The notes under the pieces were generated by a model, which was not told the origin of the DNA, ran no database searches, and saw only the letters and a list, made by a program, of their open reading frames with translations. The position numbers and the translations under genes were made by a program. A DNA stretch of 64,000 bases from WTJD01 sp964225175. Its GTDB lineage: Bacteria > Pseudomonadota > Gammaproteobacteria > Xanthomonadales > SZUA-36. The stretch is taken from contig CAXQNK010000132.1 of NCBI GenBank assembly GCA_964225175.1, forward strand, positions 1 to 64,000, written 5' to 3'. The first letter of the stretch is position 1, and each line of letters opens with the position of its first letter. This document shows positions 25,475 to 33,782 of this stretch, one piece after another.

Positions 25475-26395
25475 TCAGGCTGCGTCTGCAGCCGCTTTGT
25501 CGAGCTGCCGGCTTAGCCAGGCGCGGGCGCGCCCTCCTGGTGCACTGCCCGTCAACTGGTTGGCAAGTTCGGATGCCCGCATCAGGGCCCGGGTGTCAAC
25601 GCCGGTATCGAAACCTGCCTGGCTCAGCATCATGTGTACATCCTCCGTCGCCACGTTACCTGATGCCCCCGGAGCGAAGGGACAGCCTCCAAGCCGCCCG
25701 ATCGATGCATCAAATCGACGTATCCCTGCCGATAAGGCCGCGTAAACGTTGGCGACACCCATGGCCCGGGTATCGTGGAAATGACACGACAATCGTTCAG
25801 CGCCGTGGCTCGCGACCAGTTCATCCATTAGCCGCCTGACCTGTACGGGATTGGCAGCACCGATGGTATCGGCGATACAGACTTCATCTGACCCCAGCTG
25901 CATGAATTCAGTCACCATGCCGCAGACCACGGCCGGATCTACCGGACCGTCGAAAGGACATTCGAAGGCCACTGAAACGGTGCTGGTCACGCGGATTCCG
26001 TCAGCGGCGGCCCTCGCGATGATGTCCGCCGCCACCGCAGACGCTTGTGCGCTTGTCATGCGTACATTGGCATGGGCCATCGCATCGGTGGCATACAGCA
26101 CCATGCAAACGCTTTTCACCCCCGCATCTCGCGCCAGCTCATAGCCACGGAGATTGGGAATCAGGGCCGTGTAGCACACATCGTCACGCTGCGGCAGGCC
26201 CGCGAATACTTCCGCAGCACCGGCCATGGCAGGCACTGCTTTGGGCGAGACAAACGCGCCCGCCTCTATGCGTTTCAGGCCTGCGTCAAGCAGGGCGTTT
26301 ATCAGCTGCAGCCTCTGGGAGGGCTCAAGAATTCGAGACTGGTTCTGCAGGCCATCACGTGGACCCACATCGTTAAGTACGACTTGCTCTTTCAT
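25475..26395 (-). CDS. Hydroxymethylglutaryl-CoA-lyase-like protein
   Basis: A 306-residue DRE-TIM metallolyase. The start VLNDVGPRDGLQNQ holds the catalytic Arg-Asp and the first metal ligand; CHFHDTRAMG supplies the metal-binding His residues; GRLGGCPFAPGASGNVATEDV is the family signature with Cys 238. It cleaves 3-hydroxy-3-methylglutaryl-CoA or a close analogue to acetyl-CoA and a 3-oxoacid. Its ATG overlaps the stop of the CoA-transferase gene upstream, so the acid activated there is probably its precursor. In a pathway cluster like this the true substrate may be another 3-hydroxy-3-methyl acyl-CoA. Confidence 0.88.
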   Translation of the reverse strand: MKEQVVLNDVGPRDGLQNQSRILEPSQRLQLINALLDAGLKRIEAGAFVSPKAVPAMAGAAEVFAGLPQRDDVCYTALIPNLRGYELARDAGVKSVCMVLYATDAMAHANVRMTSAQASAVAADIIARAAADGIRVTSTVSVAFECPFDGPVDPAVVCGMVTEFMQLGSDEVCIADTIGAANPVQVRRLMDELVASHGAERLSCHFHDTRAMGVANVYAALSAGIRRFDASIGRLGGCPFAPGASGNVATEDVHMMLSQAGFDTGVDTRALMRASELANQLTGSAPGGRARAWLSRQLDKAAADAA

Positions 26396-27594
26396 CAGAT
26401 GATCACTCCCGCCGCTCGCAATGATTGTATTTTCTCCTCACTATAGTTCAATAGCCCCTCGAGAACGCCATTGGTGTCCTGTCCGAGCTTGGGTGCCGGC
26501 GTGTAACTGTCCGCGTTGCTGCGCGAGAGCTTGATGGGATTGCCAGGTCCACGCGTTGTGCGGCCGTTGGGATGAGCAATTTCCACGATCATGTTTCGAT
26601 GCAGCACCTGAACGTCGTTGAGTGCTTCACCAAAACGGTTCACCGGTGCGCAAGGCACCCGTGCCGCCTCGAACTGCGCCAACCAGTGCGCTGTGCTCCG
26701 GCTGCTTAAAACCTCGTTGAGACGGGCGTTGATCATGTGCCGATTCGCCCATCGTCCCGGTTGTCTGTCCAGATTCGGGTCGTTGAATTCTTCACAGGCA
26801 ACGACTGCTTTCACGCCCTGCCAGAAGCCGTCACCGACCACGGCGAGTACCAGGAAGCCATCCTTGGTCTGGAACGTGTCATAGGGCACATGAACGAAGT
26901 GTGAATTACCAATGGGTTTCGGATCCTCACCGCTCAGGAAGTGCATCGTGGCCATGTAGTTCAACAGGGAAATCTGGCAATCCAGCATACTGATGTCCAC
27001 GTGCTGCCCCTCACCGCTGGTGACCCGCTCAAGCAGGGCAGACTGGATGCCCAAGGCCGCAAACATGCCGCCACCGAGATCACCGATGGGGATACCGGCC
27101 CGGGTCGGATGGTTTGCATCCGGGCCGGTAATGGACATGCCGCCTCCATACGCCTGTGCAATCTGGTCATAGGCGGGCCGGTGGCTTCCAGGGCCATCCG
27201 ACCCGAAACCGGTGAGATTGCACGTGATGATCCGTGGGTTCACCCGGGCCAGCCGTTCGAAGTCGATCTTCAGTCGTCTGGGTACGCCCGCCGCGAAATT
27301 GTTGATCACGACATCCGATTCCCGGACCAGGTCATGAAATATCGCCAGGCCAGCCTCTGACTTGAGATCAATGGCCACGCTTTTCTTGTTGCGATTGAGC
27401 GTAAGAAAGTAGGCACCCATGCCCTCGATGGAATTACTGGGATCATCCGCCAGCAATTTTCGGGTACCTTCGCCATGCAGTGGTTCTACCTTGATGGTCT
27501 CTGCACCAAGATCAGCCAGCAACATCGCCGCATAGGGTCCTGAAAGCATATGGGTGAGGTCGATGATCCTCACACCCTTCAGTGGTTTTTTCAT
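26395..27594 (-). CDS. CaiB/BaiF family CoA-transferase
   Basis: A 399-residue family III CoA-transferase: GVRIIDLTHMLSGPYAAML, then DLGAETIKVEP at the N-terminus, expected catalytic Asp 172 (IPIGDLGGG) and the GEGQHVDISMLDC segment. It moves CoA to a carboxylic acid without ATP. It overlaps the unknown gene upstream (27591) by 4 bases and shares ATGA with the lyase gene downstream. The third family member in the window, and the only one in this six-gene operon, where it probably makes the thioester cut by the HMG-CoA-lyase-like enzyme. Confidence 0.92.
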   Translation of the reverse strand: MKKPLKGVRIIDLTHMLSGPYAAMLLADLGAETIKVEPLHGEGTRKLLADDPSNSIEGMGAYFLTLNRNKKSVAIDLKSEAGLAIFHDLVRESDVVINNFAAGVPRRLKIDFERLARVNPRIITCNLTGFGSDGPGSHRPAYDQIAQAYGGGMSITGPDANHPTRAGIPIGDLGGGMFAALGIQSALLERVTSGEGQHVDISMLDCQISLLNYMATMHFLSGEDPKPIGNSHFVHVPYDTFQTKDGFLVLAVVGDGFWQGVKAVVACEEFNDPNLDRQPGRWANRHMINARLNEVLSSRSTAHWLAQFEAARVPCAPVNRFGEALNDVQVLHRNMIVEIAHPNGRTTRGPGNPIKLSRSNADSYTPAPKLGQDTNGVLEGLLNYSEEKIQSLRAAGVII

Positions 27595-28322
27595 ATCGGC
27601 GACTGGAATCGTTCCAGTTCGGTCAGTTCGTAATGGGTTTGCATGTAACCTCCTGCGCTGGCACGCAGCAGGATATAGTCACCATCCGTGGTACACCAGA
27701 CGGAGTACGGCGGGTGTTCCTCGGGAAGATTGCCAGCGGTGTCTGTCACCTGAAAATGATGCGCTCGAAAGCCACCCGCCGCCACCTCGATGTCCTCCTC
27801 CCCCACGTAGACCAGCCCAAACCCTGTCCTGAACAATTGCGGCCCGGTAGCCCCCCGGTGGTCCGGGGAGGTCAGGTAGACGTCAGGAAAAAATATCTTC
27901 CCCGGTCCCCTGGAGAGATCATAGAGGCGCATCAGGAGCGCGTCCCCCACGATTGGATGGGACTGCAACCAACGGACCCGCCCGGGCAACTCGATGCGCT
28001 GCGTGATGCGGCCGTCGCGTTGGTTATAGGATTCACATTCAACCTGACGGTCGGTGAAACGCATCCAGCCAGACCCTTCAAATGAATTGCCCACGCTCAG
28101 GCGCACACTGCAATCCACGGGGCTCGAATCCTCATGACGCAGGGCCATGACGACATCCCGAATCACGTTGGGCTCGTCATCGATCTCGCAATGAGCGTGC
28201 ATTACGTCAATACCGTCCGCCTGGCGGGTCAAGGTGAAGTATTCACGTCCCCGTTCCTCGTTCATGCGGTCCGGCTTCTTGCTGGTATACCGGATCACGC
28301 CTCGAATGGTGCTGTGGGTCAT
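27591..28322 (-). CDS. Conserved-looking protein of unknown function
   Basis: A 243-residue soluble protein with no signal peptide or membrane segment. The composition suggests a beta-rich fold; recognisable stretches are MHAHCEIDDEPNVIRDVVMA near residue 45, WLQSHPIVGDALLM near 130 and GFRAHHFQVTDTAG near 185. It resembles lipocalin-like or beta-barrel small-molecule binders, but I cannot place it in a family. Four-base overlaps with both neighbours show it is a genuine operon member between the carboxymuconolactone-decarboxylase-like and CoA-transferase genes. A binding protein or a non-classical enzyme of this pathway is possible. Confidence 0.8.
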   Translation of the reverse strand: MTHSTIRGVIRYTSKKPDRMNEERGREYFTLTRQADGIDVMHAHCEIDDEPNVIRDVVMALRHEDSSPVDCSVRLSVGNSFEGSGWMRFTDRQVECESYNQRDGRITQRIELPGRVRWLQSHPIVGDALLMRLYDLSRGPGKIFFPDVYLTSPDHRGATGPQLFRTGFGLVYVGEEDIEVAAGGFRAHHFQVTDTAGNLPEEHPPYSVWCTTDGDYILLRASAGGYMQTHYELTELERFQSPI

Positions 28323-28882
28323 GGGCTGTGTACTCCCTGTTCAATCTCGAGTTCAGTTTTCAAGGTGTCATTCCAACGGTTGAGAAACCCGAACAGTGCG
28401 ATGACCGCCACAATTTCGGCAATTTCTCCCGGCTCGTAAAACGCCTTCAGGGCTTCGAAGTCGGCATCCTCGACCGCATTGGGCACCAGTGCGGCATGAT
28501 GAGCCAGGCGCAGCGCAGCGCGTTCCGCTTCATTGAATACCGATTCATGCTCATAGTCCCACAGCGCGGACAGTTTGTCCTCGGTAATGCCCTGGAGAAG
28601 TGCACCGTGGCGCGTGTGGCCCTGGCAGTATGTGCATCCGGCTGCCTGGCTATGCATCAGGGCAATGAGTCGCTTGAGCTCCATGCTCAGGGTTCCCGGT
28701 GCATAGATCACCCGGGTCAGCCCGGCAAACGCCTGCGGCAGACCGGGGACATGCGCCATGGTCAGGCCGTCGTTAGGCAGAAAACCCATGGCTGAGGCCG
28801 CGACCTCAATCACCGCCCGGGTGTCTGGATCCAGCGACTCCAGTTCCAAGGGTGCGAGACGCGCAGTCACGGGCTGGGCCAC
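28319..28882 (-). CDS. Carboxymuconolactone-decarboxylase/AhpD-like protein
   Basis: A 187-residue all-helical protein of the CMD family. The motif CTYCQGHTRH (Cys 83, Cys 86, His 89/92) is the redox-type CxxC-H of AhpD-like members, so a peroxide-reducing or thiol-redox role is as likely as decarboxylation. LKRLIALMHSQAAG just before it is typical. GTG start at 28882. It overlaps the unknown gene downstream by 4 bases and follows the membrane protein gene by 21 bases. Catabolic clusters often carry such genes, but the reaction is usually not known. Confidence 0.85.
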   Translation of the reverse strand: MAQPVTARLAPLELESLDPDTRAVIEVAASAMGFLPNDGLTMAHVPGLPQAFAGLTRVIYAPGTLSMELKRLIALMHSQAAGCTYCQGHTRHGALLQGITEDKLSALWDYEHESVFNEAERAALRLAHHAALVPNAVEDADFEALKAFYEPGEIAEIVAVIALFGFLNRWNDTLKTELEIEQGVHSP

Positions 28883-28903
28883 CCGGTCATGAGGGCGATT
28901 CGT

Positions 28904-29587
28904 TCAGAATGGCTTGACCGCACCCAGGAACCCGACACCCGCGATCCCCACCCAGTAGAGATAAGCCAGACCCCTTCCGACCCGGATGGAACGCTCCAGG
29001 GTTTCCTCAGCTTGCGTGTTGCCAGGATCCTGGTCGAGCACCCTGAACAGCATCGTCCACTCTCTCATGATGAATCGCAATTTGAGGCCGATTATCAGCA
29101 ATCCGCTGAACAGGAGTATCTTGCTGGAGAACCATTTCTGGCCACTGCCGGCCTCGAAGGGCCCGTGACCCAGCAGCGAGGAAACCGATGCAATCACAAT
29201 CACGGGAATGAACACAAAACGTATGTATTCATCCCATTTCGTCAGGCGGATGCCCATATCGGTTTCCCGCTTGAAAAACGCAGCCCAGGCAAGCGCTATC
29301 CAGAGCGCGAAGAATACCCAGCTCGCAATGATCCAAACTCCCGTCAGGGGTTGAACCCCCCAGAACACGCCCATGTGAAAGCCCAATGGAAACAGCAACA
29401 GGATGCCGCTGCGCGCAAGGATGTCGATCTTGTAGGCCGTATTCATGTGCCGTTTGCGCTCATCCATGGGCAATTTGCGGTTCACCACGTAATAAGACGT
29501 TTGAAACACGCCCCATTCACCGCCAAGCCAGTAAACCATGGCCAGGATGTGGAGCCATTTCAGAACAGCCAGTTCGGTAATCATCAT
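28904..29587 (-). CDS. Integral membrane protein, paralogue of 63407
   Basis: A 227-residue inner-membrane protein with about six helices. It starts LKWLHILAMVYWLGGEWGVF, a His- and Trp-bearing helix seen in CopD/DUF2269-like families. Another His is in FPLGFHMGVF. The incomplete gene at 63407 starts with a closely similar stretch (LKLAHLLCLVYWLGGDLGVF), so the two are paralogues set near the two ends of the right regulon. First gene of the six-gene operon to 24873; its upstream region holds an inverted repeat at 29709. The His residues could bind haem or metal; function unknown. Confidence 0.82.
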   Translation of the reverse strand: MMITELAVLKWLHILAMVYWLGGEWGVFQTSYYVVNRKLPMDERKRHMNTAYKIDILARSGILLLFPLGFHMGVFWGVQPLTGVWIIASWVFFALWIALAWAAFFKRETDMGIRLTKWDEYIRFVFIPVIVIASVSSLLGHGPFEAGSGQKWFSSKILLFSGLLIIGLKLRFIMREWTMLFRVLDQDPGNTQAEETLERSIRVGRGLAYLYWVGIAGVGFLGAVKPF

Positions 29588-29708
29588 GTGTTAAACGTTC
29601 CCTATGAGTGTCTTTGCGAGGGCCGCACCCGCCGGCGATCTGCACCCTGAGAAGAGCTGCGGTGCGTATGCGGCAGCCGGGCGGAGACGCCCAGGACGTA
29701 AGCACTAA

Positions 29709-29724
29709 TGCTATACCAATAGCA
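29709..29724. promoter_or_regulatory. Inverted repeat TGCTAT-ACCA-ATAGCA
   Basis: Perfect 6-bp half-sites with a 4-base spacer in the gap between the minus-strand operon (29587) and gntR2 (29829). The half-site ATAGCA also ends the operator at 52387, but the spacer is 4 rather than 6, so its link to the 18-bp family is uncertain. Confidence 0.4.
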
Positions 29725-29788
29725 CATTTGAACGCAATGCGGTGCCAAGGAATCAACCTGTCGCGGAATGGTTGCAAGCCTGCTCATT

Positions 29789-29806
29789 TGATATATCATT
29801 ATATCA
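29789..29806. promoter_or_regulatory. Operator TGATAT-ATCATT-ATATCA before gntR2
   Basis: A perfect inverted repeat (TGATAT/ATATCA) with 6-base spacer, 22 bases before the regulator start: a good autoregulatory site. Five other copies of the 18-bp element (31796, 38950, 44029, 52387, 62834) lie in divergent promoters of the right half. Confidence 0.7.
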
Positions 29807-29828
29807 TTAGCACATCAAGGCGAAGCCC

Positions 29829-30608
29829 GTGGCACAAATGCAGTCCATATTTAGCGTGAAGCAGAGAAATCGACTGGAAAAGGACGCACCGACCCCGTTG
29901 TATTTCCAGCTCTATACCATGCTGAAAACCGGCATCATCGATGGCACGTTCCGCCGGGGTGACCGTCTGCCCACCGAAAAAGAGCTGTCCGATCAGTTTG
30001 GCGTATCGAGAATTACCGCCAAGCGCTCCCTCGATGAACTCGCCGCAGAGGGCCTGGTGGAGCGAAGACGCGGGAAAGGAACGCACATCATCTATCGTTA
30101 CAAACCCAAGCCAGTTCATGCGCCGCTGATCGGCATGCTGCAGGAAATCGAGTCGATGGCGCTCAACTCAACCGCGGTCATCATCGATTGTGAAAACCTG
30201 CGCCCACCGCAGGACATCCGCGAGGAGTTTGGCCTCGCAGCAGATCAGACCGCCCTGTACCTGGCGCGCGTGAGAACGCGCAAAGGTCAGGCATTTGGAT
30301 ACTACACGAGCTGGACGGTGGGTGTTGAAAACCCCGGCAACGCTGCAATTTTCGAAAAAACTCCGCGCTTACGCTACTTTCGCGATAACGGCCTGGAAAT
30401 CACGCACGTCAAGCAAACTCTCAGCGCGGTCGCGGCGGACCATGACGCGGCTGAGGCCCTGGGTGTCGAGGAAGGCATTCCCCTGTTGAGCCTGACCCGA
30501 CGCTCCTACAATCTCGTCGATGACCAGGAACGACTGATGGACTATCTCATCGTGCTGTACCATCCCGAGCGTTTTCAGTACCGGATGGATTTAACCCTGG
30601 AAAACTAA
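29829..30608 (+). CDS. GntR/HutC-family transcriptional regulator
   Basis: A 259-residue regulator: winged helix at about residues 20-90 (PTPLYFQLYTMLKTGI, GDRLPTEKELSDQFGVSR, ITAKRSLDELAAEGLVERR) and a C-terminal UTRA ligand-binding domain (GYYTSWTV, then TLSAVAADHDAAEALGVEEG). This is the arrangement of HutC-type repressors released by a metabolite. The start is GTG at 29829. It is divergent from the operon at 29587 and its stop overlaps the stop of the nitrilase-like gene. The 18-bp inverted repeat just upstream recurs before each right-half operon, so it is the probable master regulator of 29.8-64 kb. Confidence 0.92.
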   Translation: MAQMQSIFSVKQRNRLEKDAPTPLYFQLYTMLKTGIIDGTFRRGDRLPTEKELSDQFGVSRITAKRSLDELAAEGLVERRRGKGTHIIYRYKPKPVHAPLIGMLQEIESMALNSTAVIIDCENLRPPQDIREEFGLAADQTALYLARVRTRKGQAFGYYTSWTVGVENPGNAAIFEKTPRLRYFRDNGLEITHVKQTLSAVAADHDAAEALGVEEGIPLLSLTRRSYNLVDDQERLMDYLIVLYHPERFQYRMDLTLEN

Positions 30609-31666
30609 ATCAACCTCCTAGACTTGAGCCCATCGATCACGCCGGACAGCACATCTCTGAAATGCTGACGGTCCGGCACCTGGGTGACACCGTCGACCAA
30701 CAGCGTGTTGCCTGGATAGAGCGTCTGACCGCCGTAGACCGAAGCGAACAGGTCCAGCCTCTGCCGGGCCAACGAATTGGCCATTGAAGGACGTCTTCGT
30801 GCGCGCCGCAAGGCCTCCACGTCAATCGGCGCAGCGCCATTCATGCTTTCACCATAATTGGCCTCGGCCATCACCTTTCCCCTGTAGTCGACGACCTGCG
30901 AGTGACCGTCCGTCGACCTTGACGGGAACGGAATCCCGGTAATCGCCGCACTGTTCGCAGACACAACGTAGCACATGTTTTCCCAGGCGCGAGCCTGCTT
31001 GGCGATGTTTTTGGGCGTCGACTGAGGACTGCCGATTTCGCTCGATGAGTGACACAACACTTCTGCACCGGCGAGGGCAAGCGCTCGGCAGATTTCCGGG
31101 TAGAGAATTTCCTCGGAAGCCACGCATGCCAATCGCCCCAGCGGTGAATCGATGACCGGAAACAGGGCTTCGGCCCCGTAATGGTCGAGAAAGGCGTCCA
31201 GAACATCGTGTGGAGTGGGTGCGAACATCGAAATCAGGCGCCGATAACGTAACTGCAACGTCCCGGCCGGGTCAAAGATAAAACTCACCTGGAAATAAAG
31301 CTCAGGAAATGCCGGATCGACCTCATAAGCGTTCCCGGAGAGATAGATGCCCTGGTCCTGGGCAATGGCGGCGATGGCATCGTATTCCGGACCGTCCCAG
31401 TGGATGCACGCCTTGTCCTGCCACTCGGCGATACTCTCGCCCATGGGAAAGCTCGTCATGAAATATTCCGGCAGCACAACCAGACGAACCGCCTCGCCCG
31501 CAAAACTGGAGTAAAACGCCTTGGCCCCGGCGATCAGGTCTCGGCAATGTGAAATGGACTCCAGCATGGATGCACGGGCCTCGTCCACGGACAGCATGTT
31601 GACCGCTCTGCATTCAAGCTGCAGTGGCAAAGCGGCAAAAGTCTTTACGGTTGGGTCTGTCATCAA
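30605..31666 (-). CDS. Nitrilase-superfamily protein with Ser at the Cys position
   Basis: A 353-residue carbon-nitrogen hydrolase fold. The canonical triad is Glu-Lys-Cys. Here Glu 67 (VVLPEYF) is present, the Lys place in YRRLI is Arg 143, and the segment normally reading like ICYDIRFPE is ASEEILYPE, putting Ser 184 in the nucleophile position with no gap to the FPE motif; Cys 181 is three residues earlier. The C-terminal part is otherwise normal. It may be a Ser-dependent amidase, a non-catalytic binder, or use Cys 181. Single gene, minus strand, under the operator at 31796. The Tat-exported relative at 48273 has the same substitution. Confidence 0.85.
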   Translation of the reverse strand: MMTDPTVKTFAALPLQLECRAVNMLSVDEARASMLESISHCRDLIAGAKAFYSSFAGEAVRLVVLPEYFMTSFPMGESIAEWQDKACIHWDGPEYDAIAAIAQDQGIYLSGNAYEVDPAFPELYFQVSFIFDPAGTLQLRYRRLISMFAPTPHDVLDAFLDHYGAEALFPVIDSPLGRLACVASEEILYPEICRALALAGAEVLCHSSSEIGSPQSTPKNIAKQARAWENMCYVVSANSAAITGIPFPSRSTDGHSQVVDYRGKVMAEANYGESMNGAAPIDVEALRRARRRPSMANSLARQRLDLFASVYGGQTLYPGNTLLVDGVTQVPDRQHFRDVLSGVIDGLKSRRLI

Positions 31667-31795
31667 TTCTTCGTGCTCTCCTGGCGGCTGTGATCAGGCA
31701 GTGATACTTTAAACCGACCCGGTCGTCCGGTCCAAAACGCCCAGCCAAGCAAGGCCGGGCTTCTCATGTGGGCCGTTTCCGGAAAAGCATGCAAA

Positions 31796-31813
31796 TGATA
31801 TATTAATATAATA
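31796..31813. promoter_or_regulatory. Operator TGATAT-ATTAAT-ATAATA
   Basis: It lies between the divergent nitrilase-like gene (minus, start 31666) and the VOC gene (plus, start 31880). It contains the perfect palindrome TATATTAATATA at 31799-31810. Left half-site identical to 29789; right half-site less conserved. Confidence 0.55.
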
Positions 31814-31879
31814 ATAGTTGTTTTCGACTCTGACCCGGAGGATCCGGGCCCCGGGCATCATGATGACGGAGCTGATTCC

Positions 31880-32755
31880 TTGGACGCAAGCAGGCTCGGC
31901 CCAGTACTTTATGCATCGATCGCGACAGCCGACCCGGCTGCCCTGATCGATGCCTACGCGCAACACCTTGAGACCCACTGCTCGAACCGATATTCGCTCT
32001 CCGGGGCCCAGGCCGAGTGCTGGGGGCGCCCCGCCCTTCAGAGCAGCCCCGTTGCTTGGCTGGAGAATTCGCTGCACGAACCCTGGCTGCAGGTCATTGG
32101 CATAGACGGCCTGGAAAAAGTTGACCCCTTCCATCACAGCGGATGGTTTTCGCTTGAAGTCTGTGTGCAGGACACCGATGCACTGCACGAGGATCTCCAG
32201 AACTCCCCGTTTTCCATCATTGGCCCGCCTGCCAATCTGGACGTGAGCGATGCAATCAGGGCCATGCAGGCCATCGGCCCCGCCGGGGAAGTCCTGTACC
32301 TGACCGAAATCAAGGCCGAGGTGCCGCCCTTTGAACTGCCCTTTGCCCGGTGTAACGTTGACCGGTTGTTCATTCCGGTCATGCTTACGCCGGACCGGGA
32401 GCGCTCTGCCAGGCAATACGGGGCCCTGGCCGGACGGGAGCATCTGCAGTTCGACACGAAGATCACAGTCATCAACCGCGCGCGCGGCCAGCCAGAGACT
32501 ACCCGCCACCCCGTTGCGACATTACAACTTGACGGCCATCACCTCATCGAGATGGACCAGATTGAACATCTGTCAGAGCGTCCGGAGACGATGGGTCTGC
32601 CGGCTGGAATCGCGTGGATCGCCTTCGCGATCAAGCAACTGCCCGCTGGCTCACCCGTTTATACGATTGAACAGGGCCCCTATGCCGGACATGCAGCACT
32701 CATGCTGCGCGGCACCGCCGGGGAACTGTACGAACTCATTGAAACAACATCATAG
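31880..32755 (+). CDS. Two-domain VOC (glyoxalase/dioxygenase fold) protein
   Basis: A 291-residue protein with two VOC-like halves, roughly residues 5-130 and 150-290 (GPVLYASIATADPAALIDAY; GWFSLEVCVQDTDALHEDL). Glyoxalase-like halves carry EVLYLTEIK and the late GTAGELYELIE where a metal-binding Glu is usual. At the first metal-ligand position the residue seems to be Tyr rather than His, so metal dependence is unclear. Start TTG at 31880 is the only in-frame start and has GGAG 8 bases upstream. First gene of a unit with the DUF1838 gene 22 bases later; operator at 31796. Confidence 0.78.
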   Translation: MDASRLGPVLYASIATADPAALIDAYAQHLETHCSNRYSLSGAQAECWGRPALQSSPVAWLENSLHEPWLQVIGIDGLEKVDPFHHSGWFSLEVCVQDTDALHEDLQNSPFSIIGPPANLDVSDAIRAMQAIGPAGEVLYLTEIKAEVPPFELPFARCNVDRLFIPVMLTPDRERSARQYGALAGREHLQFDTKITVINRARGQPETTRHPVATLQLDGHHLIEMDQIEHLSERPETMGLPAGIAWIAFAIKQLPAGSPVYTIEQGPYAGHAALMLRGTAGELYELIETTS

Positions 32756-32777
32756 ACATTTATCAGGAGAACACACG

Positions 32778-33683
32778 ATGAACGCCCACCAGGCCCAATT
32801 GCTGCAAGCTTTGCTGGTCATCACCCTGGCACTCCCGCTGTCGGTCCGTGCCGAAATCGACCTCGACACCGCTGAAGGTTTTGTTCAAGTGAACCGAAAG
32901 ATTCAATGTTCACTCGAGGATGCACAAGCCGTCGTGTACACCTGGTCGGGGCGTGCCTATGCACGGGTTCCCGGCGAGCGCGACCGTCACCTGTTCAACC
33001 TGCTGGGCATGAACATCCGGCAATGCGGCAGTGTCATGGACCCCGATCGGGGCGAAGGCTACCGGTTGGTATCTCGCGAAATCATGCTGTATCTCGACCC
33101 GGAAACCAACGAGATCATGGATGAGTGGCAAAACCCCTGGTCGGGTGAATCCGTGGCCGTGATCCACGTCGCCAATGACCCGGTCAATCAACGCCCCAGC
33201 TTCGGCAAAGACGCCAGTGGCGCCCCGCGCTCATTGCCCATGCAAACGATCAATGGCTCCTGGCTTATGAATATCGAGGTGCCCCTGTTTTATACCAATC
33301 CGCTGGGTGGGGCCTACCAGAAATACGTGGGTGGAACCTACCATGCCACCGAGATTTTCGATTTCAACGGCGATCTCGATTCCCTGCTCGATCCTGACAC
33401 TGACACGGTATACCCCATAGTGTCCTGGGTGCGCCTGTCGGCGTGGCTCCCGTGGATGGAAATGAACGGACGGGCCGGCATGATGTACTTCAACGCCATG
33501 GGTAAGAAGCTGGAAGGCTTCGAGCAACTGCCAATGACCCTGAAGCAGGCCATTGCCGATCGTTATCCCGAATATGTCGCGCCGCCACCTCTCAACGATT
33601 CCAGGCGCAATGAAACCTCATGGACCTACATGAAAAAGATCATCGATGCCCGTGCCGAGCAGCCAGCCGAGAGCGGTCACTGA
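32778..33683 (+). CDS. DUF1838-family secreted protein
   Basis: A 301-residue protein with a signal peptide (hydrophobic to residue 23, cut near SVRAE). The mature part has the DUF1838 look: DTAEGFVQVNRKIQCSL, then VYTWSGRAYARVPGE, YYLD-type aromatic strands and a WVRLSAWLPWMEM, then GRAGMMYFNAMGKK C-terminal segment. Function of the family is not established; members occur in aromatic and terpenoid catabolic clusters. ATG at 32778 has AGGAGA 7 bases upstream. It follows the VOC gene at 31880 and is followed by a convergent gene. A periplasmic role in binding or modifying the substrate is a guess. Confidence 0.8.
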   Translation: MNAHQAQLLQALLVITLALPLSVRAEIDLDTAEGFVQVNRKIQCSLEDAQAVVYTWSGRAYARVPGERDRHLFNLLGMNIRQCGSVMDPDRGEGYRLVSREIMLYLDPETNEIMDEWQNPWSGESVAVIHVANDPVNQRPSFGKDASGAPRSLPMQTINGSWLMNIEVPLFYTNPLGGAYQKYVGGTYHATEIFDFNGDLDSLLDPDTDTVYPIVSWVRLSAWLPWMEMNGRAGMMYFNAMGKKLEGFEQLPMTLKQAIADRYPEYVAPPPLNDSRRNETSWTYMKKIIDARAEQPAESGH

Positions 33684-33782
33684 GCGAGCAGGACACGTAC
33701 AAGGCGCCCGGCGCGCAGTTGAGGGGCGCCGGCTGAGCCGGTAATGGGGTCGCAGCCGGCCGGATCCCGGTGTTCCCGTGGA

